Positions 56,246-64,000 of a DNA stretch of 64,000 nt are shown piece by piece. Source of the DNA: Alkalihalobacillus sp. TS-13 (GTDB taxonomy: Bacteria > Bacillota > Bacilli > Bacillales > Fictibacillaceae). The notes under the pieces are model-generated. The model was not told the DNA's origin and did not search any database. It saw only the letters and a list, made by a program, of their open reading frames with translations. Position 1 is the first letter of the stretch, and every line of letters starts with the position of its first letter. A program made the position numbers and the translations under genes. Location of the stretch: assembly GCF_019720915.1 (NCBI RefSeq), contig NZ_JAHKSI010000001.1, forward strand, positions 620,001 through 684,000, written 5' to 3'.

Positions 56246-58105
56246 GTGAGTAACGCACATGCAGCGAAAAAAAGCGTGCTATGGGATTGGCTGACTACAG
56301 TCGATCATAAGAAAATTGGAATTCTATACCTCGTTTCCGGCGGATTCTTCTTCTTAGTCGGGGGTTTAGAAGCAGTATTAATCCGTATTCAATTAATGAG
56401 TCCTGAAATGGCATTCTTAACAGGAAATCTATATAACCAAGTACTTACCATGCATGGTACAACAATGATTTTCTTGGCAGCCATGCCGATTATATTCGGG
56501 TTTATGAACGCGGTCGTACCATTACAGATAGGAGCCCGTGACGTAGCGTTCCCTTTTGTAAACTCATTAGGATTTTGGCTTTTCTTCTTCGGTGGAATCC
56601 TATTGAACCTGAGTTGGTTCTTAGGGGGAGCTCCTGATGCTGGGTGGACCGCTTACGCACCACTCTCAACTACATCAAGCGGGCATGGCGTTGATTTCTA
56701 TGTGTTAGGTTTACAGATTGCCGGTGCAGGTACGTTGATGGGGGGAATCAATTTCCTCGTAACGATCATCAATATGAGAGCACCTGGTATGACATTCATG
56801 CGTATGCCTTTATTCACATGGACAGCATTCGTAACGTCCGGACTTATTCTTTTCGCTTTCCCTGCGTTGACAATTGGATTTTTCCTGCTCATGTTCGACC
56901 GGGTATTTGAAGCTAATTTCTTTGATGCGAATATGGGTGGTAACGCAATCATCTGGGAACATATTTTCTGGATTTTCGGACACCCTGAAGTATATATTCT
57001 GATCTTACCAGCGTTCGGTATCATTTCAGAAGTAGTAGCAACATTCTCAAAAAAACGTCTATTCGGATACAGTGCAATGGTATTCGCAACTGTATTGATC
57101 GGATTCCTGGGCTTCATGGTTTGGGCTCACCATATGTTTACAGTTGGACTAGGGCCGGTTGCAAACTCGATTTTTGCTGTCGCTACCATGGCAATCGCCA
57201 TCCCGACTGGGGTAAAGATCTTCAACTGGGTCTTTACGATGTGGGGCGGAAAAATCAGCTTTACCACAGCTAACCTGTTTGCAGTTGGATTCATTCCAAC
57301 GTTCGTAATGGGTGGGGTAACAGGTGTCATGCTTGCTGCAGCACCTGCCGATTATCAATATCATGACAGTTATTTCGTTGTAGCTCACTTCCACTATGTT
57401 ATCGTAGGTGGGTTGATTCTAGGACTATTTGCTGGATTATACTACTGGTATCCACGTATGTTCGGATTGATGTTGAATGAAGCCCTTGGAAAATGGAACT
57501 TCTGGACTTTCTTCATTGGATTCCATTTGACATTCTTCCCTCAACATTTCCTAGGACTGATGGGTATGCCTCGTCGTTACTTTACGTACCCTGAAGAATT
57601 CGGACTTGGTTCGATGAACTTTATCAGTACAATTGGTGCCTTTTTAATGGCCGTAGGAACAATTGTTTTCATTATTAATGTAATTGCTACACATGCTAAA
57701 GGTAAGAAAGTCGGCGGGGATCCTTGGGATGGACGTACGCTTGAATGGGCGATTCCAAACCCAACACCCCATTATAACTTCTTGCAAACACCTTTAGTTC
57801 GTGGATTGGATGCACTTTGGATTGAGAAGATGGCAGGGAACAAGAAGATGACACCTGCAGAGCCTGTTGGGGATATCCATATGCCTAACAACTCTATTCT
57901 TCCATTTGTCATGTCACTAGGATTCTTCATCGCAGGATTTGGATTCATTTATTTCAATTCTGCTGGGACTCCGGCATTGATTGCGATCATCGCTGGACTA
58001 GGAATCGGATTGGCATGTATGTTCTTAAGATCTTGGATCGATGATCACGGACATCATCTCCATAAAGAGGATTTACTGAAAGAGGATAAGGGGGTTGACG
58101 TATAA
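56246..58105 (+). CDS. ctaD: Cytochrome caa3 oxidase subunit I
   Basis: Catalytic subunit, 619 residues, holding heme a and the heme a3-CuB centre. Marks: MHGTTMIF (heme a histidine), HPEVYILILPAFG (CuB histidine and cross-linked tyrosine), AHHMF (CuB histidines) and YYFVVAHFHYV-type sequence (SYFVVAHFHYVIVGG). It pumps protons. GTG start after AAGGAGG. It overlaps ctaE by one base. Confidence 0.97.
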   Translation: MSNAHAAKKSVLWDWLTTVDHKKIGILYLVSGGFFFLVGGLEAVLIRIQLMSPEMAFLTGNLYNQVLTMHGTTMIFLAAMPIIFGFMNAVVPLQIGARDVAFPFVNSLGFWLFFFGGILLNLSWFLGGAPDAGWTAYAPLSTTSSGHGVDFYVLGLQIAGAGTLMGGINFLVTIINMRAPGMTFMRMPLFTWTAFVTSGLILFAFPALTIGFFLLMFDRVFEANFFDANMGGNAIIWEHIFWIFGHPEVYILILPAFGIISEVVATFSKKRLFGYSAMVFATVLIGFLGFMVWAHHMFTVGLGPVANSIFAVATMAIAIPTGVKIFNWVFTMWGGKISFTTANLFAVGFIPTFVMGGVTGVMLAAAPADYQYHDSYFVVAHFHYVIVGGLILGLFAGLYYWYPRMFGLMLNEALGKWNFWTFFIGFHLTFFPQHFLGLMGMPRRYFTYPEEFGLGSMNFISTIGAFLMAVGTIVFIINVIATHAKGKKVGGDPWDGRTLEWAIPNPTPHYNFLQTPLVRGLDALWIEKMAGNKKMTPAEPVGDIHMPNNSILPFVMSLGFFIAGFGFIYFNSAGTPALIAIIAGLGIGLACMFLRSWIDDHGHHLHKEDLLKEDKGVDV

Positions 58106-58725
58106 TGGATGTAGGTGAACGCTTAACCGATCAAAACTTCCCTGAATCCCCTGAAAAAGCTACCCTGGAAGGTAAAAACAAGTTTTTAGGATTCTGGTTG
58201 TTTTTAGGTGGAGAAACTGTACTATTCGCAACATTATTCGGAACATATCTCGGATTACGTAATTCATTTGGAAAAGGACCTGAAGCTTCAGAAATTTTCC
58301 AATTGCCGATGGTTTTTGCAGCAACCATCATCCTACTTACAAGTAGTTTGACAAGTGTGTACGCTGTATTGGCGTTAAAAGAAAACAAGGTTAAACAGAT
58401 GCGAAGATGGTTATTCATCACCTTACTACTTGGATTGTCATTTTTAGGTCTAGAGATTTATGAGTTCATACATTATGTACATGAAGGGCATACCTTCACA
58501 TCCGGAGCATTTGGATCTGCATTCTATACGCTTGTCGGATTCCACGGAGGACACGTTTTATTCGGTTGTCTATGGATTGCAGTTTTACTTATCCGTAACA
58601 GTGGTCGCGGCTTGACATTGTACAATGCTCCAAAGTATTATCTGTTTGCACTATACTGGCACTTTGTTGATGTAGTGTGGGTATTCATCTTTACAGTAGT
58701 TTATCTTATGGGAAAGGTGGGGTAA
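58105..58725 (+). CDS. ctaE: Cytochrome caa3 oxidase subunit III
   Basis: 206 residues with five membrane helices; FLFLGGETVLF-type motif (here FWLFLGGETVLFATLF), the IYEFIHYVHEGHTFTSGAFG loop and the C-terminal YWHFVDVVWVFIF signature of subunit III. It stabilises the core and proton uptake. ATG overlaps the ctaD stop codon; AAGGGGG within ctaD is the binding site. Confidence 0.95.
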   Translation: MDVGERLTDQNFPESPEKATLEGKNKFLGFWLFLGGETVLFATLFGTYLGLRNSFGKGPEASEIFQLPMVFAATIILLTSSLTSVYAVLALKENKVKQMRRWLFITLLLGLSFLGLEIYEFIHYVHEGHTFTSGAFGSAFYTLVGFHGGHVLFGCLWIAVLLIRNSGRGLTLYNAPKYYLFALYWHFVDVVWVFIFTVVYLMGKVG

Positions 58726-58728
58726 TCG

Positions 58729-59061
58729 ATGGCTAGTAATGAACAACAAAACTCAGTCCATCACCACTCGTCCTTACAAAAGAAGATCAAATTAAAGCAA
58801 GAACGTCGTCAGCATAATGTTTCATTCGTTATGATGATTTTATTGACCATCGTTGCGTTTGCAGCAATTGCAAGTGACGCAGTATCTAATTCCCTGGCAA
58901 TTCTTTTCATCATTGTTCTAGCATGTGTTCAGGTCTTTTTCCAGCTATACATTTGGATGCACCTTGGACATAAAGGACATGAATTCCCAATGTGGGGAAT
59001 TGCAAGTGGGTTATTAATTGCTGTCATTACAGTAGGTACTCTTGTAGGATTGATTTGGTAA
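58729..59061 (+). CDS. ctaF: Cytochrome caa3 oxidase subunit IV
   Basis: 110 residues with three membrane helices; the FFQLYIWMHLGHKGHEFP segment is typical of the bacterial subunit IV family. It starts three bases after ctaE and ends the operon. The N terminus is hydrophilic with several His, Gln and Lys residues. Confidence 0.92.
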   Translation: MASNEQQNSVHHHSSLQKKIKLKQERRQHNVSFVMMILLTIVAFAAIASDAVSNSLAILFIIVLACVQVFFQLYIWMHLGHKGHEFPMWGIASGLLIAVITVGTLVGLIW

Positions 59062-59069
59062 TATGAATA

Positions 59070-59102
59070 TGGGGCTGACTCAGTATGAGTCGGTCCTTTT
59101 TA
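59070..59102 (+). terminator. Terminator of ctaBCDEF
   Basis: GGGGCTGACTCA / TGAGTCGGTCC stem with three-base loop, followed by TTTTT. Confidence 0.93.
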
Positions 59103-59106
59103 TGTA

Positions 59107-59470
59107 TGATTTCTGCGAAATCCACTCCCTTTCCGCGGGCAAACGAAAAGCGGAAGCGACCTGATTAGTCACGAAGGTCACTGGCGAACGGACGAGGAGG
59201 CTCGAACCAAACAAAGACTTGGTTCTGCGTGGGCTCCCACATAAGGTGTCATTCAATGTGTCGACCGCCGCAGGAAGTTTGAAGTGATCCAAGTGACTGG
59301 TCGCTGAGCTATACATCACTTCCGGCATTTACCTACTTCCGCAAGCCTCCTCACTCACTTGCACAGAACGTGGTGGTTGTTAGTCGAAGAAAGATCCTTG
59401 ATTCTGCGGGGTCTCGCCTGGCTTGCTATTCCCGCAGGAGTGTCGTGAGTTTCGCTTAAACCTAAAGCTA
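59107..59470 (-). repeat. Family I repeat, long copy
   Basis: It directly follows the ctaF terminator: TGCGAAATCCACTCCCTTTC, CGCGGGCAAACGAAAAGCGG, GAGGCTCGAACCAAACAAAG, GGTGTCATTCAATGTGTCGA, CCGCCGCAGGAAGTTTGAAG, CTTGCACAGAACGTGGTGGT, CTGCGGGGTCTCGCCTGGCT and GAGTTTCGCTTAAACC. It covers nearly the whole family sequence, but its outermost ends are decayed and the GACGTTCACC block is missing. Confidence 0.82.
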
Positions 59471-59621
59471 TCACACGGTGAGGGCATGATTGGCCGCTGC
59501 ATCTATGGCTTGGTTTTGCTGATTATTCCTTAGACTGACACAAAATTGTTTTACACCCACACGATAGTTTTATTATTTTTTGATATGATAGGAAGAGAGT
59601 ACTGAGCAAGGAGTGATTGAG

Positions 59622-60482
59622 ATGCACGGAGAACACCAGAATTCATTAAGCGAAATAAGTTGGACAGCTTTATGGAGCCCATTTGTTTTATTGATATGCA
59701 TTGCTGTGATTGGTATCTATTTTTACTATACAAAAAATGGTCCTTTAAAGGGGACTGTGACAACAGGACAAAAAGTATGGTTCACGATAGCGGTGATCGG
59801 TTTTTACATTGCGAAGGGGACGCCATTGAGTGCCATTGGACATCATTACTCGTTTTCAGCACATATGCTGCAGATGAGTCTACTCTATTTTATTGTTCCC
59901 CCGCTTTTACTGATCGGATTGCCGAAGGAGTTTTATAGGAAAATCTTTGGCGTTGGCATCATAGGACGGATATTCCGATTTTTCACAAAACCTTTGATCG
60001 CCTTGATTTTATTCAACATATTGATATCGCTGTACCACTTGCCGGTCATCTTTGATACGGTAATGGGAAATCTTCTTTTACATGAAATTACACATATCAT
60101 CCTACTGACGAGTTCATTTATGATGTGGTGGCCAGTAATCGGGCCATTACCGGAACAAGATACGTTGTCGGATCTTCAAAAGGTGGGATATATTTTTGCA
60201 GATGGTGTCTTATTGACACCAGCATGTGCCTTGATCATTTTTGCTGATGATCTGATTTATAAAACATATATGAATGCCCCACAGATATTTTCATTCCTTC
60301 AGCCGCTCGATGATCAACAAGCAGGCGGGGTCATCATGAAGATTGCACAGGAAATTATCTATGGTGGAATTCTCTTATACATTTTGATTCGTTGGGTTCG
60401 AAAGGAACGTGCACAAGATAAAGAAGACGAATTGAAGATTATGAATGAAGCAAAAGCAAGATTATCGTTAAATGAACAGTAA
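59622..60482 (+). CDS. ctaG: Cytochrome caa3 oxidase assembly factor CtaG
   Basis: Membrane protein of 286 residues with seven helices, required for caa3 activity in B. subtilis, probably in copper delivery to CtaD. Family marks: FYIAKGTPLSAIGHHYSFSA, HMLQMSLLYFIVPPLLLIG and HEITHIILL (histidine/methionine-rich sites). ATG 59622 follows AAGGAGTG with eight-base spacing. It is separated from ctaF by a terminator and the repeat, so it has its own promoter here. Confidence 0.93.
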   Translation: MHGEHQNSLSEISWTALWSPFVLLICIAVIGIYFYYTKNGPLKGTVTTGQKVWFTIAVIGFYIAKGTPLSAIGHHYSFSAHMLQMSLLYFIVPPLLLIGLPKEFYRKIFGVGIIGRIFRFFTKPLIALILFNILISLYHLPVIFDTVMGNLLLHEITHIILLTSSFMMWWPVIGPLPEQDTLSDLQKVGYIFADGVLLTPACALIIFADDLIYKTYMNAPQIFSFLQPLDDQQAGGVIMKIAQEIIYGGILLYILIRWVRKERAQDKEDELKIMNEAKARLSLNEQ

Positions 60483-60489
60483 TTTCTTC

Positions 60490-60523
60490 AAGGTCGACTC
60501 AGGTGGTAGAGTCGATCTTTTTC
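60490..60523 (+). terminator. Terminator of ctaG
   Basis: GGTCGACTC / GAGTCGATC stem followed by TTTTTC. Confidence 0.88.
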
Positions 60524-60611
60524 TTTACAGTAACCAGTAGCAATTGAAGGAATTCAATAAGGGAATCCTGTATACTTATAGGGGCAGTTTTAGAAAAGAA
60601 GGGGGATACAT

Positions 60612-61805
60612 ATGGAACTTAGGACGATTAAAGCAAATGAGTTCGATGATTTTCTCAAAATGGGCGAATTCGCATTTCAATATGAACTTTCAGAAGAAGA
60701 TAAAAGAAAAAGACGAGATATGACAGAGATGGAAAACTGCTGGGCCATATTTGATAATGGGATTATGGCTTCTAAATTATTGATACACCCGTTGGAAATA
60801 TGGTTGGGCGGCAAAGTCATGTCGATGGGAGGCATAGCTGGGGTCGCAAGTTGGCCGGAATATCGTCGTAAAGGTCACATCAAAGCATTAATGAAAAGAT
60901 CTTTGGAAGTGATGAAAGACAATGGTCAATCTGTTTCAATGCTGCATCCTTTTTCTGTGTCCTTTTATCGGAAGTATGGGTGGGAACTGACACACAGCAT
61001 CAAAAAGTATGAAATAAAACCTGAACAATTAGCAACAAGGTATGTCCATACAAAAGGAAAAGTGATCCGAATTGAACATGATGTTGAAAGATTAGATCGG
61101 ATTTATGATAAGTATGCGCAGAAATACGCAGGAATGTTGAAAAGGACAGAAAAGTGGTGGCGGAATTCTGTTCTCGATAACCCTCGTGATATTGTCGCTG
61201 TCTATCTCGATGAAAATGGAAAGGACAAAGGATATCTCGTCTATCGTGTCAAAAAGAATGTGATGGAGATTGAAGAATGGGTTTCTTTGAATGAGGAAGC
61301 AAAAATGGTTATGCTGCAGTTTGTAAGAAACCACGACTCTATGGTCGATTCTATTCAACTGCATCCAGCAATTGATGAAAACTTTGAATTTCTGATGTTC
61401 GATCCAAAGATAAAACAGGAAATCAGTTCTTATTTCATGAGTAGAATTGTTGACTTTAAACAATTCATAAAAGTGTATCCGTTTCAGGTGTTTTTGGAAA
61501 AACCTTTGATTATCCATCTGGATGACCCATTGGCAGAATGGAATAGGGGAACATTTATCATCAGGATGAATCGAGAGGGAGAAATTCAAGTGGATCATTT
61601 TCCTCCAAAAGAAGGCGCGAGTTGCACACATCCCCCTGAAAAAGGGGTCCAATGTGACGTCAACACACTTAGTGCACTGTTTTTCAATTATCAAACGCCA
61701 GGTCAGTTAGCAGCACAAGGCAGATTAGTTGGAAAGCCTGAAGAAATTGAAGTGCTGGAAAAGGTGATTAATAAGCAAATTCCATTCCTATACGACTTTT
61801 TTTAA
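60612..61805 (+). CDS. Eis-like GNAT acetyltransferase with SCP2-like C-terminal domain
   Basis: 397 residues. The N-terminal GNAT domain has SMGGIAGVASWPEYRRKGHI (about 77-96, acetyl-CoA loop RRKGHI) and PFSVSFYRKYGWE. A second GNAT-like domain and a C-terminal SCP2-like domain (WNRGTFIIRMNREGEIQVD; TLSALFFNYQTP) follow, ending in aromatic YDFF, as in Eis proteins where the C terminus enters the active site. The acceptor (amine or aminoglycoside-like) is unknown. GGGGG precedes the ATG. Confidence 0.87.
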   Translation: MELRTIKANEFDDFLKMGEFAFQYELSEEDKRKRRDMTEMENCWAIFDNGIMASKLLIHPLEIWLGGKVMSMGGIAGVASWPEYRRKGHIKALMKRSLEVMKDNGQSVSMLHPFSVSFYRKYGWELTHSIKKYEIKPEQLATRYVHTKGKVIRIEHDVERLDRIYDKYAQKYAGMLKRTEKWWRNSVLDNPRDIVAVYLDENGKDKGYLVYRVKKNVMEIEEWVSLNEEAKMVMLQFVRNHDSMVDSIQLHPAIDENFEFLMFDPKIKQEISSYFMSRIVDFKQFIKVYPFQVFLEKPLIIHLDDPLAEWNRGTFIIRMNREGEIQVDHFPPKEGASCTHPPEKGVQCDVNTLSALFFNYQTPGQLAAQGRLVGKPEEIEVLEKVINKQIPFLYDFF

Positions 61806-61815
61806 TCAGACAATA

Positions 61816-61862
61816 GGAAAGGCTGTCCTAGAAGAATATTTCACTTCGGGGACAGCCTTTCC
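61816..61862. terminator. Hairpin between convergent acetyltransferase and permease genes
   Basis: GGAAAGGCTGTCC and its exact complement GGACAGCCTTTCC make a 13-bp stem. No long T-run follows, so it is a weaker terminator candidate, possibly bidirectional. Confidence 0.65.
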
Positions 61863-61871
61863 TGTGTTCGA

Positions 61872-62933
61872 TTAAATTTTAAAGTTGGTCTTTACAATTC
61901 CTGCTTCCCGAGCAGAATTGAAAATAATCAGAATAAGCGGGCCGGCTATGAAGCCTATCATGCCCAATAACTTCAGACCAAGGTACATTGCAATCAGGGT
62001 GGAAAGTGCTGATAAACCGATATGGTGGCCCATCACTTTCGGTTCGACTGTACGTCGGATAATCAAAAGAATGACTGCTAATACTGCTAGCTTTGTTCCT
62101 AAAACGACATTACCGATAAGCAGATAATACAGTGCCCACGGTCCAAGAATGACAATCGAACCGATGATCGGAATGAAATCGATCACCCAGATGATGAACG
62201 CCATTAATAGAGCAACCTTAGGAACAATCATGTATAGACCGATTAATGCTGCGATGAATATGACAATGCTGACTAAAAATTGCGCTTTCATGAAACCGAA
62301 AATAACATAAGATAATCTTGTGCTCATGAAATGCACTTTCTCTGCAGTTTTTTCAGTCATATGTGAATAGACCCTTTTTTTCAATCGGGGGATATCTAAG
62401 AGAAATAAGAATAATGTAAGAAGGTAAACAATAATACTTACGAGAAAACTTGGGATGAAAGAAACCAGAGAAGTAAGTGATTCAATATAGTTCTTCTCAA
62501 GCAGTTTCGTCCGAATCGACTCTAAAAATTGATCTACTTGACTATTGATTTCAATTACGATTTCTTCCGGCAGATCTTGTGCTGCTTTTTCAAAATTTTT
62601 CTCTATATCATCCCATACATTATTCACTTCTGAAATATAGGTTGGGGAATTTTCCACGAAATTAATGGCAGAAGTGACTACTTTAGTTACCAAAAAATAG
62701 CTCCCGATCCCCATCAGAACGACGAAAAGTGAAAACACGATGAATACGGATAAGTTACGTTTGAAGGAGAATTTCTTTTGAAACATTTTAACAGCCGGTT
62801 CTAAAAGCAAAGCGGTCAACAGTGCAAAAACGATGGGAAGTGCAATCGGCAGGATCCATACAAATGATGCAATGACAATGAGTGCGACTAACGTGTAAAT
62901 GATCCAACGTTTACGTGTTGAAAATTGGTTCAA
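61872..62933 (-). CDS. AI-2E family (PerM/YtvI-like) transporter
   Basis: Membrane protein of about 353 residues with seven or eight helices and a long extracytoplasmic helical region (about 70-140). C-terminal marks are IIWVIDFIPIIGSIVILGPW and EPKVMGHHIGLSALSTLIAM, typical of the family. Members range from AI-2 exporters to Na+/H+ antiporters; the substrate here is unknown. TTG at 62933 is chosen because AAAGGAGG lies six bases upstream; the TTG at 62981 has no binding site. Confidence 0.85.
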   Translation of the reverse strand: MNQFSTRKRWIIYTLVALIVIASFVWILPIALPIVFALLTALLLEPAVKMFQKKFSFKRNLSVFIVFSLFVVLMGIGSYFLVTKVVTSAINFVENSPTYISEVNNVWDDIEKNFEKAAQDLPEEIVIEINSQVDQFLESIRTKLLEKNYIESLTSLVSFIPSFLVSIIVYLLTLFLFLLDIPRLKKRVYSHMTEKTAEKVHFMSTRLSYVIFGFMKAQFLVSIVIFIAALIGLYMIVPKVALLMAFIIWVIDFIPIIGSIVILGPWALYYLLIGNVVLGTKLAVLAVILLIIRRTVEPKVMGHHIGLSALSTLIAMYLGLKLLGMIGFIAGPLILIIFNSAREAGIVKTNFKI

Positions 62934-63116
62934 CTTGGTCCTCCTTTCCCGCCAAAATTCATATGTATCAGGCTTGGACAATGAAAAATCAAAATAACGT
63001 CTTTTAGTCCTTACTTTATATTATATTGGTTTTGTGAAATTATGAACAGAGCTCCAGCCGGAAATATGATCATTGTTAAAGAAAATTCAAATAAATGAAT
63101 CCGAAAAATAGCTGTA

Positions 63117-63150
63117 CAAAAAAAGGGCGACTTTTAAGTCAGCCCCTTTT
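63117..63150 (-). terminator. Terminator of ylbA
   Basis: AAAGGGGCTGACTT / AAGTCGCCCTTT on the minus strand, followed by TTTTTT; it starts at the stop codon. Confidence 0.9.
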
Positions 63151-63511
63151 ACGCTGTATGATGCTTATCAATTTCTTCATTAAGTTTATTCAAAATCTTT
63201 TTACAGGTTGTAACGACATTTTTCGGAAAATCCTCATCGTATTCAACACCGTGAGGGTAATAATGCTTTCCAAGGTATGGTTCCATAATTTTGATCAATG
63301 CATGCGAGGATTCAACTTCTCCTTCGACTGCATAGCAAGGAATTCTTAAATAGAATACCTCACCAGTATCCATACTTTCAAACTTATAATCATATGTAAT
63401 TCGTTCGTAATCCCATTGGCCAGCACGGACCAATCCGACATCATGCATCAAATGTTCGAGTATTTCAAAATTAATGACTTTACCTGCTAGTCCGATTTCT
63501 TCAAATTTCAT
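63149..63511 (-). CDS. ylbA: YlbA, YugN-like family protein
   Basis: 120 residues, soluble: MKFEEIGLAGKVINFEILEH, VRAGQWDYERITYDYKFE and YYPHGVEYDEDFP match what I know of the YugN-like family, and the length and place (after ctaG, before ylbB) match YlbA of B. subtilis. Function unknown. GTGGAGGATG precedes the ATG. Divergent from ylbB. Confidence 0.85.
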   Translation of the reverse strand: MKFEEIGLAGKVINFEILEHLMHDVGLVRAGQWDYERITYDYKFESMDTGEVFYLRIPCYAVEGEVESSHALIKIMEPYLGKHYYPHGVEYDEDFPKNVVTTCKKILNKLNEEIDKHHTA

Positions 63512-63742
63512 GTGTCATCCTCCACATCCTTCGATATGTTCTTCCTTCATAATAATAGTACGAAACAGATTAAGATGCAATCTTTCAGTTATGATTCCTT
63601 ACAATTATATATGATTTTTGAAAAGAAATCGAAAATTTGGCAAGACTAGACAATATGCAACAGAATGAAAGCGAGCGATGGTAACGTTAAACACAGACCA
63701 ACAGACACACAAAAAATTCTATTCGAAGGAAGGTTGATGTTT

Positions 63743-64000
63743 ATGAAAAAATTAAGGGATATAATGACTGACAACGTGGATTATTGTACAACACTTGATA
63801 ACGTGTATGAAGCAGCTGTCAAAATGAAGGAAGATAACGTAGGCGCCATTCCAGTATGTGAAGATGACAAGCTAGTTGGCATGATTACTGATCGTGATAT
63901 TGTGATCCGAGGTGTAGCAGAAAAAAAGCCGAATGCCTCAAAGATTACTGATGTCATGAGTAATGAAATTATTACCGGGACACCTGATATGGGAATAGAG
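63743..64000 (+). CDS. ylbB: CBS-domain protein (YlbB-like), cut by the window edge
   Basis: The first 86 codons of a CBS-domain protein: MKKLRDIMTDNVDYCTTLDN, then AAVKMKEDNVGAIPVCEDD and GMITDRDIVIRG (the end of the first CBS repeat). It continues past position 64000. Tandem CBS domains bind adenosyl nucleotides; the small stand-alone YlbB has no assigned role. ATG 63743 follows GAAGGAAGG with nine-base spacing; an ATG at 63737 is too close. Confidence 0.85.
   Translation, partial: MKKLRDIMTDNVDYCTTLDNVYEAAVKMKEDNVGAIPVCEDDKLVGMITDRDIVIRGVAEKKPNASKITDVMSNEIITGTPDMGIE

Overview
The window is a stretch of chromosome from a low-GC Gram-positive bacterium of the family Bacillaceae. Gene order follows the Bacillus subtilis chromosome closely: ccpC, dapH, dapL, ykuS, ykuT, ykuU, then ktrC, rpoY-rnjA, ykrA, def, ykyA, pdhABCD, slp, SR1/SR1P, speA, yktB, suhB, typA, ylaH, ylaI, ylaJ, glsA, ylaN, ftsW, pyc, ctaA, ctaBCDEFG, ylbA and ylbB. 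Family assignments rest on reading the proteins and on this synteny; no database search was run. The exact species cannot be named. A highly charged PdhC linker and the type of intergenic repeats would fit a halotolerant or alkaliphilic Bacillaceae, but that is inference.

Layout. 1-4.1 kb: a TauE-type exporter plus VOC protein pair facing ccpC, then the acetylated branch of lysine/diaminopimelate synthesis (dapH-dapL). 4.9-8.8 kb: ykuS, a Ktr/Trk K+ channel subunit, chaB, a small mechanosensitive channel and a 2-Cys peroxiredoxin. 9.5-16.7 kb: a heterodimeric ABC exporter, a YthAB-type cytochrome bd oxidase with a Rex operator upstream, and the K+ gating protein KtrC. 17.4-28.8 kb: RNase J1 and the RNA polymerase epsilon subunit, a probable 25-residue peptide gene, a DMT permease, a HAD phosphatase, peptide deformylase, a lipoprotein and the full pyruvate dehydrogenase operon. 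28.9-40.4 kb: slp, a BCCT osmolyte transporter, a polysaccharide deacetylase, SR1/SR1P, speA and small Bacillaceae-specific genes. 40.6-63.7 kb: typA, the yla cluster, ftsW, pyruvate carboxylase, and the heme A / caa3 oxidase block. The window ends inside a CBS-domain gene.

The functional theme is central carbon and respiratory metabolism: PDH, pyruvate carboxylase, two terminal oxidases, and regulators of carbon flow (CcpC with its own operator; SR1 with CcpN-like and cre-like sites). K+ and osmolyte transport (the Ktr channel, KtrC, MscS, BCCT) and cell envelope functions are interspersed.

The most striking feature not explained by genes is intergenic. One family is a modular repeat of up to about 490 bp with terminal inverted repeats beginning GGCTTTGTTA. 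It occurs at least 13 times as full or decayed copies, many directly abutting rho-independent terminators. A second, shorter family is built from GGACACC-type units in inverted orientation, and one copy lies inside a copy of the first family. A curved-DNA-like ladder of phased TCTAAAA motifs lies upstream of the cytochrome bd genes. No insertion-sequence transposase, prophage, CRISPR array, tRNA or rRNA was seen.
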